Shown here: piece after piece, positions 1 through 8,553 of the stretch
Position numbering within the stretch: position 1 is the first letter of the stretch
How the letters are laid out: each line of letters opens with the position of its first letter
Notes under the pieces: model-generated
The model's database searches: none
What the model was told of the DNA's origin: nothing
Seen by the model: only the letters and a program-made list of their open reading frames with translations
NCBI GenBank assembly: GCA_023212695.1
Contig: JALCCG010000004.1
Coordinates: 186,001-250,000 of the forward strand
Source: Sporisorium sorghi
Taxonomy: Eukaryota > Basidiomycota > Ustilaginomycetes > Ustilaginales > Ustilaginaceae
Direction: 5' to 3'
Length of the DNA: 64,000 nt
Program-made: the position numbers and the translations under genes

Positions 1-622
1 CTGCCGTAGCACCAGTCAAGTGAACAACGGTCGATCCGGCAAAGTCCTGCATGCCCAGAGCCCCAAGCCATCCACCGCCCCATACCCAGTGAGCAACAAT
101 CGGGTAAATCACGATGGTGAACAGTAAGCCGAACACGATATAAACGCTCAGTTTTGCACGTTCAGCCATACCGCCGCAAGCGATAGCCAGGGATACGGCC
201 GCAAAGGATAAGTGGAACAAGAACATTATCGTGGTAGGCACATCATAAGCCGATAATGAATCGAATGAACCCGATGCATTGTCACCACTTAAGAAGAAAC
301 CTTCAAATCCGAAAAAACTGTTCCCGTTACCGAATGCTAGACCAAATCCTAGCGCCCAGAATGCTACGATCGAAATACCGAAAGTCAGGAATGTTTTACC
401 TGCAACGTGCCCCGCATTTTTCATACGAACCGATCCGGCCTCCAGCAGAGCGAATCCTGCTTGCATGAAGAATACGAGCAAAGCTGCCAAGAATACGAAC
501 ACGGAATTCAAACCAGCCGTTAATTCAACGTTTGTGGCTCCCCCATCAGCGGCGAACGCGCTCGCCGGGAATGCGAGTAGTGCGATTACTCCCGCCATTA
601 AACCTAGCCATCTTTTTTTCAT
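1..622 (-). CDS. amt: Ammonium transporter, 5' part (C-terminus beyond window)
   Basis: This encodes an Amt/MEP/Rh-family ammonium channel of the cytoplasmic membrane. The visible 207 residues begin with a signal-peptide-like hydrophobic stretch (about residues 1-25, ending near SAFAADG). Transmembrane helices follow with the family motifs FFMQAGFALLEAG, SVRMKNA, the glycine-rich FGFGLAFG-type segment and the WVWGGGWL segment near the window edge. The start is the ATG at 620-622, preceded on the minus strand by an AAAGGGGAG ribosome binding site. The promoter and two GlnR/TnrA boxes lie immediately upstream, so nitrogen control is expected. The gene runs off the left edge, so a downstream glnB/glnK partner cannot be judged. 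Confidence 0.95.
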   Translation of the reverse strand, partial: MKKRWLGLMAGVIALLAFPASAFAADGGATNVELTAGLNSVFVFLAALLVFFMQAGFALLEAGSVRMKNAGHVAGKTFLTFGISIVAFWALGFGLAFGNGNSFFGFEGFFLSGDNASGSFDSLSAYDVPTTIMFLFHLSFAAVSLAIACGGMAERAKLSVYIVFGLLFTIVIYPIVAHWVWGGGWLGALGMQDFAGSTVVHLTGATA

Positions 623-640
623 GTTTTACACTCCCCTTTG

Positions 641-657
641 TGTTAACTAATATAACA
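641..657 (-). promoter_or_regulatory. GlnR/TnrA box, promoter-proximal
   Basis: The palindrome TGTTAACTAATATAACA fits the TGTNA-N7-TNACA consensus of the nitrogen regulators GlnR and TnrA exactly. It lies between the predicted transcription start (near 672) and the amt ribosome binding site, the position expected for repression or roadblock. Confidence 0.8.
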
Positions 658-678
658 TCTCCTTGAATTCATATTGTC

Positions 679-707
679 ATTATAGGGGGACGCTTGAAAA
701 TTCGCAA
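679..707 (-). promoter_or_regulatory. SigA-type promoter of amt
   Basis: Read on the minus strand, -35 is TTGCGA (702-707) and -10 is TATAAT (679-684) with a 17-bp spacer. Transcription would start near 672 and give a leader of about 50 nt that contains the proximal GlnR/TnrA box. Confidence 0.75.
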
Positions 708-745
708 CGGTTTTTTTCAAAAAAAAGTCCAAAATACATCTTTAA

Positions 746-762
746 TGTAATGTAATATAACA
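746..762 (-). promoter_or_regulatory. GlnR/TnrA box, distal
   Basis: TGTAATGTAATATAACA is a second exact match to TGTNA-N7-TNACA. Its centre is about 82 bp upstream of the predicted amt transcription start, the side of the promoter where activator binding occurs. Confidence 0.75.
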
Positions 763-951
763 TTAAGCGCATACAGTGCAAATGACCTTACATCATATAT
801 AGTTAAAAAAAGGCTTAACTGCAAGGTTTTTTCGTCACAACTATGACGTTTGACTGTATGGTTCCTGATCATGTATCATATTTCTATTAAAATGAAAATA
901 TAAATGCATTCATTAATGTCCAATTCAATGAAGGCTTGTGAGGTGATGATT

Positions 952-1398
952 ATGGGGATCATGAGCGGAAACCTTTTCCGGATAGGCGAACTGGCCAAGG
1001 CTGCCGGAATCAGCGAAAGAACCATTGACTACTATACTAAGCTGGGTTTGATCTCCCCTGAAAAACGGACGTTAAAAAACTACCGGTTGTACAGTTCTGA
1101 AACCTTAAGCACTCTCGAACGTATTAATCAGTTAAAGCAAGAGAAATATACTCTCGATGAGATTAAGGAAAGACTGGATCGGTGGAAGTCAGTTGCCGAT
1201 GATTCCGAAATGACGGAAAAGCTGACCAAGCTCGAAATACAGATGAAACAGCTGGAACGGGATGTTAAGGAACTCAATCCACTCCTGAGCGAACTAAAGC
1301 CCAGTCAAGCCAAGGAGGTACTTGCTAATATTCTTCCCAAAGGAGCTGCTTGTATCGAGTCACTTCAAATTTTGCTGAATCAGTTCACTTCGATGTAA
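952..1398 (+). CDS. MerR-family transcriptional regulator
   Basis: A 148-residue DNA-binding protein. The N-terminal winged HTH has the MerR signature (FRIGELAKAAGISERTIDYY at about residues 8-27, then the NYR-LYS wing). A coiled-coil dimerisation helix covers about residues 75-115. No conserved effector cysteine cluster is visible apart from one Cys near the C-terminus, so the ligand is unknown. The ATG at 952 is chosen over the earlier in-frame ATG at 904 because GAGGTG lies 6 nt upstream of it and the fold begins just after. The nearby zinc peptidase gene follows on the same strand after 42 bp, so co-transcription is possible. Confidence 0.85.
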   Translation: MGIMSGNLFRIGELAKAAGISERTIDYYTKLGLISPEKRTLKNYRLYSSETLSTLERINQLKQEKYTLDEIKERLDRWKSVADDSEMTEKLTKLEIQMKQLERDVKELNPLLSELKPSQAKEVLANILPKGAACIESLQILLNQFTSM

Positions 1399-1440
1399 CA
1401 ATGCCGCGCCAAATTACAACTTAGTATGGGGGTATGATAA

Positions 1441-2121
1441 ATGTATTCTGACTGGATGTTTATTCTCATTATAATCGCGTTTATTTTCTCACTATGGGCT
1501 CAATTCCGTGTTAAAGGCACATTTAATAAGTGGACCAAGGTTGAGAACAGCACAGGCATGACCGGCTACGATGCAGCCCGGCGTATGCTGGATGCCAACG
1601 GTCTTCACGATGTTCCCATTGAACCGGTGCCAGGCGCGCTGTCTGACCACTACGATCCGACCAAGCGCGTTGTCCGTCTGTCAGAGCCTGTGTATTACGA
1701 GCGTTCCATCTCAGCTGTCTCTGTTGCTTGTCATGAGGTCGGCCATGCCATCCAGCATGCCGAGCATTATCCGATGCTCGTTGCCCGTCACAAGATGTTC
1801 CCGGTCGTTAACATTGCATCCGGTATCGCGCCGTTTCTCTTGATTGCCGGTTTCCTGTTCCAGGCCATGAACCTTGTCGGTCTCGGCATCATCTTCTTCT
1901 CTTGTGCCGTTGCCTTCCAGCTTGTCACCCTGCCGGTCGAGTTTAACGCGAGCAACCGTGCTCGCCAGCTCATGGTACAGGAAGGTTACATTGCCAATGA
2001 CGAAGAACGTGGAGTTGCTAAGGTATTGAACGCTGCTGCATTGACTTATGTCGCTGCTGCATTGATCTCCTTGCTAGAGCTGATTCGTTATATTATGATC
2101 TTTACAAGCAACCGCGACTAA
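1441..2121 (+). CDS. Membrane zinc metallopeptidase, YugP/Zn_peptidase_2 family
   Basis: 226 residues, close to the usual family length. It starts with a transmembrane helix (residues 5-20) and has a zinc-binding HEVGH motif in CHEVGHAIQHAE (about residues 97-108). Two hydrophobic segments follow (about 125-165), with a last one near the C-terminus. The family (B. subtilis YugP) is a predicted neutral zinc peptidase of the membrane whose substrate is not established. A GGGGG-type ribosome binding site precedes the ATG. A strong terminator follows, so the transcript from the MerR gene probably ends here. Confidence 0.9.
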   Translation: MYSDWMFILIIIAFIFSLWAQFRVKGTFNKWTKVENSTGMTGYDAARRMLDANGLHDVPIEPVPGALSDHYDPTKRVVRLSEPVYYERSISAVSVACHEVGHAIQHAEHYPMLVARHKMFPVVNIASGIAPFLLIAGFLFQAMNLVGLGIIFFSCAVAFQLVTLPVEFNASNRARQLMVQEGYIANDEERGVAKVLNAAALTYVAAALISLLELIRYIMIFTSNRD

Positions 2122-2146
2122 CATTACATCGGTATAAGAACAAACA

Positions 2147-2197
2147 AAGAGGGCTTTCCTCTCACCATTGATCGGTGGAGAGGAAAGCCCTCTTTTT
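2147..2197. terminator. Bidirectional Rho-independent terminator
   Basis: A stem of about 20 bp (AAGAGGGCTTTCCTCTC paired with its complement) is flanked by an A-run on the left and a T-run on the right. It serves the converging zinc peptidase gene (+) and LysR gene (-). Confidence 0.9.
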
Positions 2198-2237
2198 ATA
2201 TTTGATGATGTTTTTCTCGTAATTTAATGAAGCCAAC

Positions 2238-3173
2238 CTAGGGAGCTGAAGCGGTGTCCGCTTTCCCTTCCTTTTTTGGTGACGGGTCAATACCAAAGTA
2301 TTGAAGCAAGAACGCGCGGAAAGCCTGAGCAACCGGCGGGAGCTTCTCATCGGCACGGTGAATCAGACCGATCGAACGCGTTACCTTCGGCTCGGAAATC
2401 CGAACGCGAGCCGGTTGGAGGGGGTTCGTCTGGAAGAGCGCCATTTCAGGAAGAAGACTGACCCCCATGCCGGCAGCAACCAGTCCGCGAATCGTATCCG
2501 TCTCCTCGCCTTCAAAGGCAATCTTCGGCGTAAATCCAGCTTCCAGGCATGCATGCCACACAATCGGACGCAGGGAATATCCTTTGCTGAACAGCACAAA
2601 GCGCTCCTCTTTCAATTGTTCCAGCTTAATGGACTGCTCTCCGGCAAGCGGGTGATTCGGCGGCAGGATCGCAAACAGCTCCTCTGTCAGCACGATATCC
2701 CCATCCACTTGATCATGTCGATCCGGAAAAGGGGATACAAAGGCCAAATCCACCTCGGCCCCGACCACGTCCCGGATCAATGTCGGGAACATCCCCTGTT
2801 TGAAGCGGAACTTCACGTTCGGGTACTTCTTGCGGAACTCAGCCACAATGGACGGAATCAGATGAATGCCCAGGCTGTGAGGGAAACCGATGCGAATCTC
2901 TCCCTGCTCCGGATCCAGAAATTCATGTATCTCGACGACCGCGCGGTCCAAATCCTTCATGATGCTCTCCACCCGTTTGCAAAAAAGCTGACCTACCGGA
3001 GTTAACTGCAGATTCCGGCCTTTTTGCATGAACAAATTAACACCAAGCTCTTCTTCCAGCTGATGAATTTGACGGCTGACGGCTGACTGAGCCACATGAA
3101 GCTCTTCTGCCGCTTGGGTAACGTGTTCCTTTTGCGCAACCTTTACAAGGTATTGCAACTGTCGTAATTCCAC
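2238..3173 (-). CDS. LysR-family regulator, GltC-like
   Basis: 311 residues. The N-terminal winged HTH reads ELRQLQYLVKVAQKEHVTQA with the AQSAVSRQIHQLEEELG recognition region. A periplasmic-binding-like effector domain starts near residue 90 (GEIRIGFPHSLGIHLIP). The sequence resembles B. subtilis GltC, the activator of glutamate synthase, but no gltAB is adjacent, so the target is only inferred. The start is taken as GTG at 3171-3173 because the family begins with (M/V)ELRQL. The earlier in-frame ATG would add 19 unrelated residues. The rhomboid gene upstream is on the same strand, 91 bp away. Confidence 0.85.
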   Translation of the reverse strand: MELRQLQYLVKVAQKEHVTQAAEELHVAQSAVSRQIHQLEEELGVNLFMQKGRNLQLTPVGQLFCKRVESIMKDLDRAVVEIHEFLDPEQGEIRIGFPHSLGIHLIPSIVAEFRKKYPNVKFRFKQGMFPTLIRDVVGAEVDLAFVSPFPDRHDQVDGDIVLTEELFAILPPNHPLAGEQSIKLEQLKEERFVLFSKGYSLRPIVWHACLEAGFTPKIAFEGEETDTIRGLVAAGMGVSLLPEMALFQTNPLQPARVRISEPKVTRSIGLIHRADEKLPPVAQAFRAFLLQYFGIDPSPKKEGKADTASAP

Positions 3174-3264
3174 GCCTTTTATCGCTCCATTCTTATTCCC
3201 TAGAAGACTTGAAGACTTTATCCAAATCATCCAATTCTATTATAACAGACCCTCTAAGGTCCGA

Positions 3265-3879
3265 TTATGTCCGACGTTTAAATAATCGAATCATGAGGCC
3301 GTAGAGGAAAAATCCGCCTACCAATCCGCCGACATGGGCTACAAGACTGACCCCAGGGGTGAACGAGAACAGAATCCCCAGAATAAGCAGGGTATACAGC
3401 GTCTTGCGGGACGACTCATCAATGACATGCCGCTGGAACAGGGCGATGTACAGATAAGCGCCATAAGCTCCGTAGATGGCTCCTGATGCGCCTACAAGGA
3501 ATGTGTAGTGTTCCATGCGCTCATAATAAGCCAATCCGATTACATTACCGAGAACACCGCTGAGCAGATACAGAATAGCAAACTTCCAGCTCCCCATGAT
3601 TCTCTCCAGTGGAGGAACAAATACCAGCAGTGCAAAGCTGTTGAACAATAGATGATCAAAGCCGTTATGCAAGAACATCGCCGTGACATATCTCCATGCC
3701 TGATCTACGAATTCCGGCAAATCCGACAAAGCGCCGTATTTCAGCAGCGTAACCGGATTTCTGGATCCTCCGTCAAACGCTGTAATCACAAACATTACAA
3801 GGTTGATCACAAGCAGCAGCGATGTCACAGGATAATAACGCAAATAACTCTTCCAGTTTTCATAACGTACGAAAATCAT
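3265..3879 (-). CDS. Rhomboid-family intramembrane serine protease
   Basis: 204 residues with about six transmembrane helices. The catalytic serine is in GASGAIYG (about residues 130-137) and the catalytic histidine is in the last helix segment AHVGGLVGG (about 180-188). The FLHNGFDHLLFNS segment (about 70-82) matches the conserved H-x-x-x-N region of helix 2. Rhomboids cleave transmembrane segments of substrate proteins inside the membrane; the substrate is unknown. The ATG is preceded by AGGAGG. Confidence 0.92.
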   Translation of the reverse strand: MIFVRYENWKSYLRYYPVTSLLLVINLVMFVITAFDGGSRNPVTLLKYGALSDLPEFVDQAWRYVTAMFLHNGFDHLLFNSFALLVFVPPLERIMGSWKFAILYLLSGVLGNVIGLAYYERMEHYTFLVGASGAIYGAYGAYLYIALFQRHVIDESSRKTLYTLLILGILFSFTPGVSLVAHVGGLVGGFFLYGLMIRLFKRRT

Positions 3880-3919
3880 AGCATCCTCCTCATCCTAACC
3901 AGGCCAAGGGCGCCCTTAG

Positions 3920-3949
3920 TGGACATTCCCTTTTTAAAAAGATTATAAT
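3920..3949 (+). promoter_or_regulatory. Promoter of thiol peroxidase gene
   Basis: TGGACA (3920-3925), 18-bp spacer and TATAAT (3944-3949), 51 bp before the tpx start. An AAGGAGGAG ribosome binding site follows. Confidence 0.6.
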
Positions 3950-3999
3950 GTACCATGAACCTGATCACCAAACTTTGATATCCAAGGAGGAGATTTTTC

Positions 4000-4518
4000 A
4001 TGGCTCAAGAACGTTCAGGAGCTGCCACTTTTAAAGGCAATCCTATTACACTCATCGGACCAGAGCTCAAGGCTGGTGACAACGCTCCAGATTTTACAGT
4101 GAGCAAAAACCTGCTGGAAGACGCATCTCTTAAAGATTTTGCAGGTAAAATCAAGCTGATCAGTGTAGTCCCTTCCCTCGACACCGGGGTATGCGACGCG
4201 CAGACACGCCGTTTCAATGAAGAAGCCGCTGGACTGGGCGATGACGTTGTTGTTCTCACCGTCAGTGCCGACCTTCCGTTTGCCCAAGCCCGTTGGTGCG
4301 GAGCAGCAGGTGTTGACCGTGTCGTCACGCTGTCCGATTATAAATCTCGCTCTTTTGGCGAAGCATATGGCGTGCTCATTAAGGAATTCCAACTCGACAT
4401 GCGTTCGATCTTCGTAGTGGATGCCAACGATAAAATCGCCTATGTAGAATACCTTGGCGAAATGACAGAGCACCCGAATTACGAGGCTGCCGTAGAAGCG
4501 GTTAAATCTCTTAGATAA
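4000..4518 (+). CDS. tpx: Thiol peroxidase (atypical 2-Cys peroxiredoxin)
   Basis: 172 residues, full length for Tpx. It reduces hydroperoxides using thioredoxin. The peroxidatic Cys lies in [16 protein letters not shown] (about residues 54-69, with the conserved T-x-x-C) and the resolving Cys in ARWCGA (about residue 95). This spacing is the Tpx hallmark that separates it from AhpC and Bcp. It is flanked by its own promoter and terminator, so it is probably monocistronic. Confidence 0.96.
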   Translation: MAQERSGAATFKGNPITLIGPELKAGDNAPDFTVSKNLLEDASLKDFAGKIKLISVVPSLDTGVCDAQTRRFNEEAAGLGDDVVVLTVSADLPFAQARWCGAAGVDRVVTLSDYKSRSFGEAYGVLIKEFQLDMRSIFVVDANDKIAYVEYLGEMTEHPNYEAAVEAVKSLR

Positions 4519-4551
4519 CACCGCCAAAGGCTACATACACTGTACACTTTT

Positions 4552-4583
4552 AAAAAGCGGGAGAGCAGCTCTCCCGCTTTTTT
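4552..4583 (+). terminator. Terminator of tpx
   Basis: GCGGGAGAGC and its complement form the stem, followed by a T-run. The A-run on the left also lets it work for the converging gene on the minus strand. Confidence 0.9.
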
Positions 4584-4592
4584 CTTATTCTA

Positions 4593-4985
4593 CTAAGCAT
4601 CCACTTTATACTTGCTCAGTTTTTTGTCAAGTACGGCGTACAGGTTCAGGATGACCCGGTAATTCGCCCCCAGATCCCCTAGGGAACCGCGAGACGCCGA
4701 ATACATATCAACTGCACTGCGAACCGGACTGATGCCGAGCACGGATACGGTAATGTCCAGTGTACGTCCGAATGAGGTTCTTTTCTCGAGTGTGATTTCT
4801 CCAACGGACTTAACCTCATGCAGAACTTTGTAGCCCGGAATTTTTTTCAGTGTCGAGGAAACCTCTTCAAAACACTTTTCTTTTGAAAGATTGTAATAAC
4901 GCGTCTTCAGCTTGGGATCTTTAGCACGGTCGCTTGTGCCGTCATAGCTGCGCACGATACCAATTAGAACTCGTTTTAATGACAA
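4593..4985 (-). CDS. Conserved hypothetical protein, DUF1499-like
   Basis: 130 residues, soluble, no signal peptide. The pattern YYNLSKEKCFEEVSSTLKK, then SVGEI-x-x-EKRT, then SASRGSLGDLGANYRVI resembles DUF1499 proteins, which end with an R-x-S-x-x-GDLG-x-N-R element. No function is known. The start codon is TTG (4983-4985), set by an AAGGAGG 8 nt upstream on the minus strand; there is no ATG near it. The family call is by eye and moderate. Confidence 0.65.
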   Translation of the reverse strand: MSLKRVLIGIVRSYDGTSDRAKDPKLKTRYYNLSKEKCFEEVSSTLKKIPGYKVLHEVKSVGEITLEKRTSFGRTLDITVSVLGISPVRSAVDMYSASRGSLGDLGANYRVILNLYAVLDKKLSKYKVDA

Positions 4986-5071
4986 AGACCGTTCCTCCTT
5001 TATAAATGACCGTTCCTTTCCATACTCTAGTTTAACATTGTTTATGCTTTCAGCAAACCTTTATATACAGC

Positions 5072-5117
5072 AAAAAGGCACCTCTTTCACTTCGAATTCG
5101 AAATAGAAGAGATGCCT
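5072..5117 (-). terminator. Terminator of the 6S RNA transcription unit
   Basis: On the minus strand AGGCATCTCTTC pairs with GAAAGAGGTGCCT around a loop containing TTCGAATTCGAA, followed by TTTTT. Confidence 0.85.
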
Positions 5118-5129
5118 ATTCATTGGTTT

Positions 5130-5321
5130 AACGAAACCCGCCTATGCCGTCCGGTAAACATTGTCTTCGAACCTGCATTAGCAGGTGGGTGACCGCAGAA
5201 TCGCTTATGAATTCCCCTTGTCATATAGACAGGGCATTCCAGCCACGATTACGTATTGATCTCCCTAGACATCGTCATTGGTTCAAAACAACGGGAAACC
5301 GAAACGAACATCGCAGGATGT
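5130..5321 (-). ncRNA. ssrS: 6S RNA
   Basis: This RNA of about 190 nt mimics an open promoter and binds the housekeeping RNA polymerase holoenzyme. The 5' part CCTGCGATGTTCG and then TTTGAACCAATGA align with the E. coli 6S segments GAGATGTTCG and CTGAGCCGAT. The 3' part CACCTGCTAATGCAGGTTCG and CCGGACGGCATAGGCGG aligns with its hairpin and closing strand. The closing stem checks by hand: CCTGC pairs with GCGGG and ATGTT with GGCAT. It has its own promoter (TTTACT-17-TATAAT) and a terminator just downstream. Exact ends are estimates. Confidence 0.85.
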
Positions 5322-5327
5322 AGTCTT

Positions 5328-5356
5328 ATTATAGGAGGTTTTGCCGGAAAAGTAAA
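5328..5356 (-). promoter_or_regulatory. Promoter of the 6S RNA gene
   Basis: Minus strand: -35 TTTACT (5351-5356), 17-bp spacer, -10 TATAAT (5328-5333), start near 5321. It sits only a few bases after the stop of the DUF624 gene. Confidence 0.8.
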
Positions 5357-5367
5357 CCTCTCGTTAT

Positions 5368-6168
5368 TTAAGGCTTCGACCCGTTCTCTTCCTTTTTGAC
5401 GGAATCCATGCTTTCCAGAAGCGCCTGTTCCGTTTCCGACTCCTCCTCGGCCTTCTTCATCTTCTCCTGCTGTTCCTGCATCTTCGTAAAGGTCGCATAG
5501 AAGTTGAAGAATGCAAACAATGCCATCAGGCAGAACAGGAAGAACACGAAGAGCACCGGCATCTGTGTACCGATATACACCAAGACAGCGCTTCCGATCA
5601 ACGTCGAAAATACACGAAACGGACGAATCAAGGTCAACAGCACTGCGTTTTTCAGCAATTGCAGGGTCTTCATCTCATAATGAACCGTCATGGAAAAGAA
5701 ATTGAACAAGGAGACAAACAACACAATAAGCAGCACCAGCATGACAATGCCGACAAGCTGGAAGCCATCGAGCTGCGTCATATAAACCGTGTAATCCACA
5801 TACATAATCACGAACAGCAGCGTATAAAATATGCCGCCGATCATGCTCTGTTTGTAGTTTTCCTTATAACCCCTGAAGAATGTTTTGAATACGGATACAT
5901 CCGAATTACCCATAACCCATTTGCGTACAACGTTGAATAAAGCTGCTGTAGCCGGGAACAACACAAACGGTGACAAGATTCCCAGCATCCAGTTCGACAA
6001 CAGCTGCTCATTATGCGCATCCGGTGTCTGAACGGCCATCAGGAATTTGGTTAGTACGATAAACAGGAAAGGCGATGTACAAATAACCCACAAGATGTTA
6101 GAAAAAGCAATACGGGTAATCCACTCGGTGAGCTTATATAAGCCACCCATGGCTCCTTTCATTTCCAA
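5368..6168 (-). CDS. DUF624 (YesL-like) membrane protein
   Basis: 266 residues with about five or six transmembrane helices and a long charged C-terminal tail rich in Glu and Lys (about residues 225-266). The N-terminus MKGAMGGLYKLTEWITRIAF matches DUF624/YesL proteins. These often sit beside carbohydrate ABC transporters, but this copy does not. The start is TTG at 6166-6168: AGGAGG lies 8 nt upstream and the family sequence begins right there. The ATG two codons later is the alternative. Function unknown. Confidence 0.8.
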   Translation of the reverse strand: MEMKGAMGGLYKLTEWITRIAFSNILWVICTSPFLFIVLTKFLMAVQTPDAHNEQLLSNWMLGILSPFVLFPATAALFNVVRKWVMGNSDVSVFKTFFRGYKENYKQSMIGGIFYTLLFVIMYVDYTVYMTQLDGFQLVGIVMLVLLIVLFVSLFNFFSMTVHYEMKTLQLLKNAVLLTLIRPFRVFSTLIGSAVLVYIGTQMPVLFVFFLFCLMALFAFFNFYATFTKMQEQQEKMKKAEEESETEQALLESMDSVKKEENGSKP

Positions 6169-6355
6169 ATCCGTTTCCTCCTCACTCAAATCATGCATGT
6201 ATCTATTAATATACCTTATTTTGCACATGCATTGCCAGAGCCTAATTTGAAGAGTGCTAGGTGTATATCCAATCCAATGCCGCTGTTTCTCCATAGGATA
6301 TCACGTAATCCATTTAACAAGATTCAATTTTTAAAATTAAGAGGAGGGATTATGT

Positions 6356-6460
6356 ATGTCTTGTGAAGGTGTAGGCGGTTACGGCTACGGAAATAATGTT
6401 GGTATTGTCCTGGTTCTGTTCATTCTGCTTGTAATTATTCTGAGCACATTCTATATCTAA
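6356..6460 (+). CDS. YjcZ-family sporulation miniprotein
   Basis: This 34-residue protein has a Gly/Tyr-rich head (CEGVGGYGYGNN) followed by one hydrophobic helix (GIVLVLFILLVIILSTFYI). This is the layout of the YjcZ/YjcM-type small sporulation proteins common in Bacillus and Paenibacillus. GAGGAGG lies 8-10 nt upstream of the ATG at 6356; the ATG at 6352 is out of frame and leads nowhere. It probably acts at the forespore or spore membrane, though the family has no proven biochemical role. A terminator follows. Confidence 0.8.
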   Translation: MSCEGVGGYGYGNNVGIVLVLFILLVIILSTFYI

Positions 6461-6505
6461 TGTCTCCCGAATCAGATCCGCTGTTATGCGTAAAACTGCG
6501 CGGTT

Positions 6506-6545
6506 AAAAAGAAGGTACACCCTTGGTGGTGTACCTTCTTTTACC
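6506..6545. terminator. Bidirectional terminator after the YjcZ gene
   Basis: AAGAAGGTACACC pairs with GGTGTACCTTCTT around a short loop, with T-rich flanks in both directions. Confidence 0.85.
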
Positions 6546-6548
6546 ATG

Positions 6549-6600
6549 AAAAAAAGACGAAGCACAGCTCCACCTTAGACGGGGAGCTGCTTCGTCTTGA
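6549..6600 (-). terminator. Terminator of cshA
   Basis: On the minus strand AAGACGAAGCAGCTCC pairs with GGAGCTGTGCTTCGTCTT, followed by a T-run. Confidence 0.85.
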
Positions 6601-6641
6601 ATTCAGTTATTTCGGTCAAAAGAATTAACCGTCAGAACCCA

Positions 6642-8276
6642 TTATTCGTCTCCGCTCCGGTTAGGACGACGCTCGCCGCCTCCGCTGTAAGAGCGCGGCT
6701 TACGGTCACCGCTGTTGTTACGGTCACGGTTGTAACCACCACCGTCGCGATTGCCGCCATAGCTGCTGCCGCCATCACGGTTATATCCGCCTTTGGAGTA
6801 GCCGCCACGGTTACCACTGCTGCCGCTGCCACTACTGCCGCTGCCACCTTCACGTCGATATCCGCCGCCACCGCTGTTGTTGCGGCCACCATAGCCACCG
6901 CTTGGTTTGCGGCCACTGCGGATATCCGGCTTCCGGCGCTTCGCACGAATCGGATCTTCTGGTGTCAGATGAATATCAGATGCTTCCTTCTTGTCGCCAG
7001 TCAGGATTTTCATCGCTGCTGCCAGCAATTGTACGGAGTCATACTGCTCCAGCAGTTGAATAGCCAGACCTTTGTATTCCGTCAATTCGCCTTGCTCGAT
7101 GATCTCAAGCACACGCTCCGCGATGATGCGCTGTTTGCCTTCAATCGCTTCAGCAATCGTTGGCAAAGGCTTACGAGGGATACGATGACGTGTAACGCGC
7201 TCGATGAAATAGAGGTGATCCATCTCACGAGGAGTCACGAAAGACCATGCCGTACCTTCTTTACCCGCACGGCCTGTACGACCGATACGGTGTACATAGC
7301 TCTCCGGATCTTGAGGCAAGTCAAAGTTCACAACGTGGGTAACGCCCGATACGTCGAGACCACGTGCTGCCACATCTGTTGCCACCAGGACATCGATGCT
7401 TCCATCGCGGAATTTACGCATAACGGTATCACGTTGATGCTGGGACAGGTCGCCATGAAGGCCGTCTGCGGAATATCCGCGTTTTTGCAGAGCTTCTGCC
7501 AGCTCGTCTACGCGGCGCTTGGTACGTCCGAATACAATCGCAAGCTCAGGAGACTCCATATCCAGAAGTCGGCTCAACGCTTCGAATTTTTGACGCTCAG
7601 GAACTTCGATATATGCTTGATCAATCAGAGGTGCACTTACGTGCTTAGGAATAACGGATACATGCTCAGGATCTTTCAGGAACTGGGATGCGAGCTTCTG
7701 AATGTTAGCCGGCATAGTTGCGGAGAACAGCAAGGTTTGACGTTCTTCAGGAACAAGCTTAAGGATCGACTGAATGTCTTCCATGAAGCCCATGTCCAGC
7801 ATTTCATCCGCTTCATCCAGTACAACGGTTTGTACATCGTCAAGTCGGATTGTTTTTCTGTTGATGTGGTCAAGTAATCGACCTGGTGTACCGATAATAA
7901 TTTGAGGCTTCTTTTTCAAAGCGCGGATCTGGCGCCCGATATCTTGTCCGCCGTAAATAGCCAAGGAACGAATTCCTTTGAAGCGGGACAACTTGCCAAT
8001 TTCTTCTGCAACCTGAATGGCAAGCTCACGGGTAGGCGTCATGATGAGAGAGACGATACGCTCTTCTTCCTTAGCGATTTTGTGAATAAGAGGTAGGCCG
8101 AATGCTGCTGTCTTACCTGTACCAGTTTGTGCTTGTCCAATCATATCTCTTCCGGTAAGAGCAATCGGAATCGATTGGGATTGAATCGGTGTGGCTTCCT
8201 CAAAGCCAAGCTCAGTAATTGCTTGCAGCACGCGCGGCTCCAAGCCAAAATCTGCGAAATTTTTCAATAGGTTCAT
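6642..8276 (-). CDS. cshA: DEAD-box ATP-dependent RNA helicase, CshA-like
   Basis: 544 residues. The core (about 1-365) shows the Q motif ([14 protein letters not shown]), motif I AQTGTGKT, motif II DEAD, motif III SAT and motif [15 protein letters not shown]. The extension [14 protein letters not shown] and the C-terminal dimerisation-type segment match B. subtilis CshA, which unwinds RNA in ribosome assembly and in the RNA degradosome. The last ~80 residues are a low-complexity Gly/Arg/Ser/Tyr tail with YGG and RGGY repeats, likely RNA-binding. The start is taken as ATG 8274-8276, where homology begins; AAGGAG is very close to it, so the in-frame ATG at 8295-8297 is possible. Confidence 0.93.
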   Translation of the reverse strand: MNLLKNFADFGLEPRVLQAITELGFEEATPIQSQSIPIALTGRDMIGQAQTGTGKTAAFGLPLIHKIAKEEERIVSLIMTPTRELAIQVAEEIGKLSRFKGIRSLAIYGGQDIGRQIRALKKKPQIIIGTPGRLLDHINRKTIRLDDVQTVVLDEADEMLDMGFMEDIQSILKLVPEERQTLLFSATMPANIQKLASQFLKDPEHVSVIPKHVSAPLIDQAYIEVPERQKFEALSRLLDMESPELAIVFGRTKRRVDELAEALQKRGYSADGLHGDLSQHQRDTVMRKFRDGSIDVLVATDVAARGLDVSGVTHVVNFDLPQDPESYVHRIGRTGRAGKEGTAWSFVTPREMDHLYFIERVTRHRIPRKPLPTIAEAIEGKQRIIAERVLEIIEQGELTEYKGLAIQLLEQYDSVQLLAAAMKILTGDKKEASDIHLTPEDPIRAKRRKPDIRSGRKPSGGYGGRNNSGGGGYRREGGSGSSGSGSSGNRGGYSKGGYNRDGGSSYGGNRDGGGYNRDRNNSGDRKPRSYSGGGERRPNRSGDE

Positions 8277-8483
8277 ACTCCTTCTATCTGTGGACATCCA
8301 CTTTCTTATCTGTATTCTTAAGTAGTGGTAACGTTTATAGGCTTTCCCGGCCAGCAGGATTTTCTGCACGAGGTGAACCGGTATATTTCTCTTATCACCA
8401 GTGTATGGACTGGTTAATGTATAATCATCCTGATAAGCTTGCAAAGTTATCAATGTAACGGACTACTCAAGAATATCCAATAC

Positions 8484-8489
8484 ATTATA
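8484..8489 (-). promoter_or_regulatory. Extended -10 promoter of cshA
   Basis: TGATATAAT on the minus strand is a TG-N-TATAAT extended -10 element; no clear -35 is seen. Transcription from about 8477 would give a leader of roughly 200 nt before cshA, as is common for cold-induced helicase genes. Confidence 0.5.
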
Positions 8490-8553
8490 TCACAAAACAA
8501 TTCTGGAATACCAGCAAGCTTAAAGAAGTCATAATAACCGGGAGGTGATTCCT

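Noticed and set aside
6597..7877. Long plus-strand frame of 426 codons opposite cshA
   Set aside because: It is antisense to a clear DEAD-box helicase, has a Thr/Ala/Val-rich repetitive start mirroring the Gly/Arg codons of cshA, and shows no ribosome binding site or domain.
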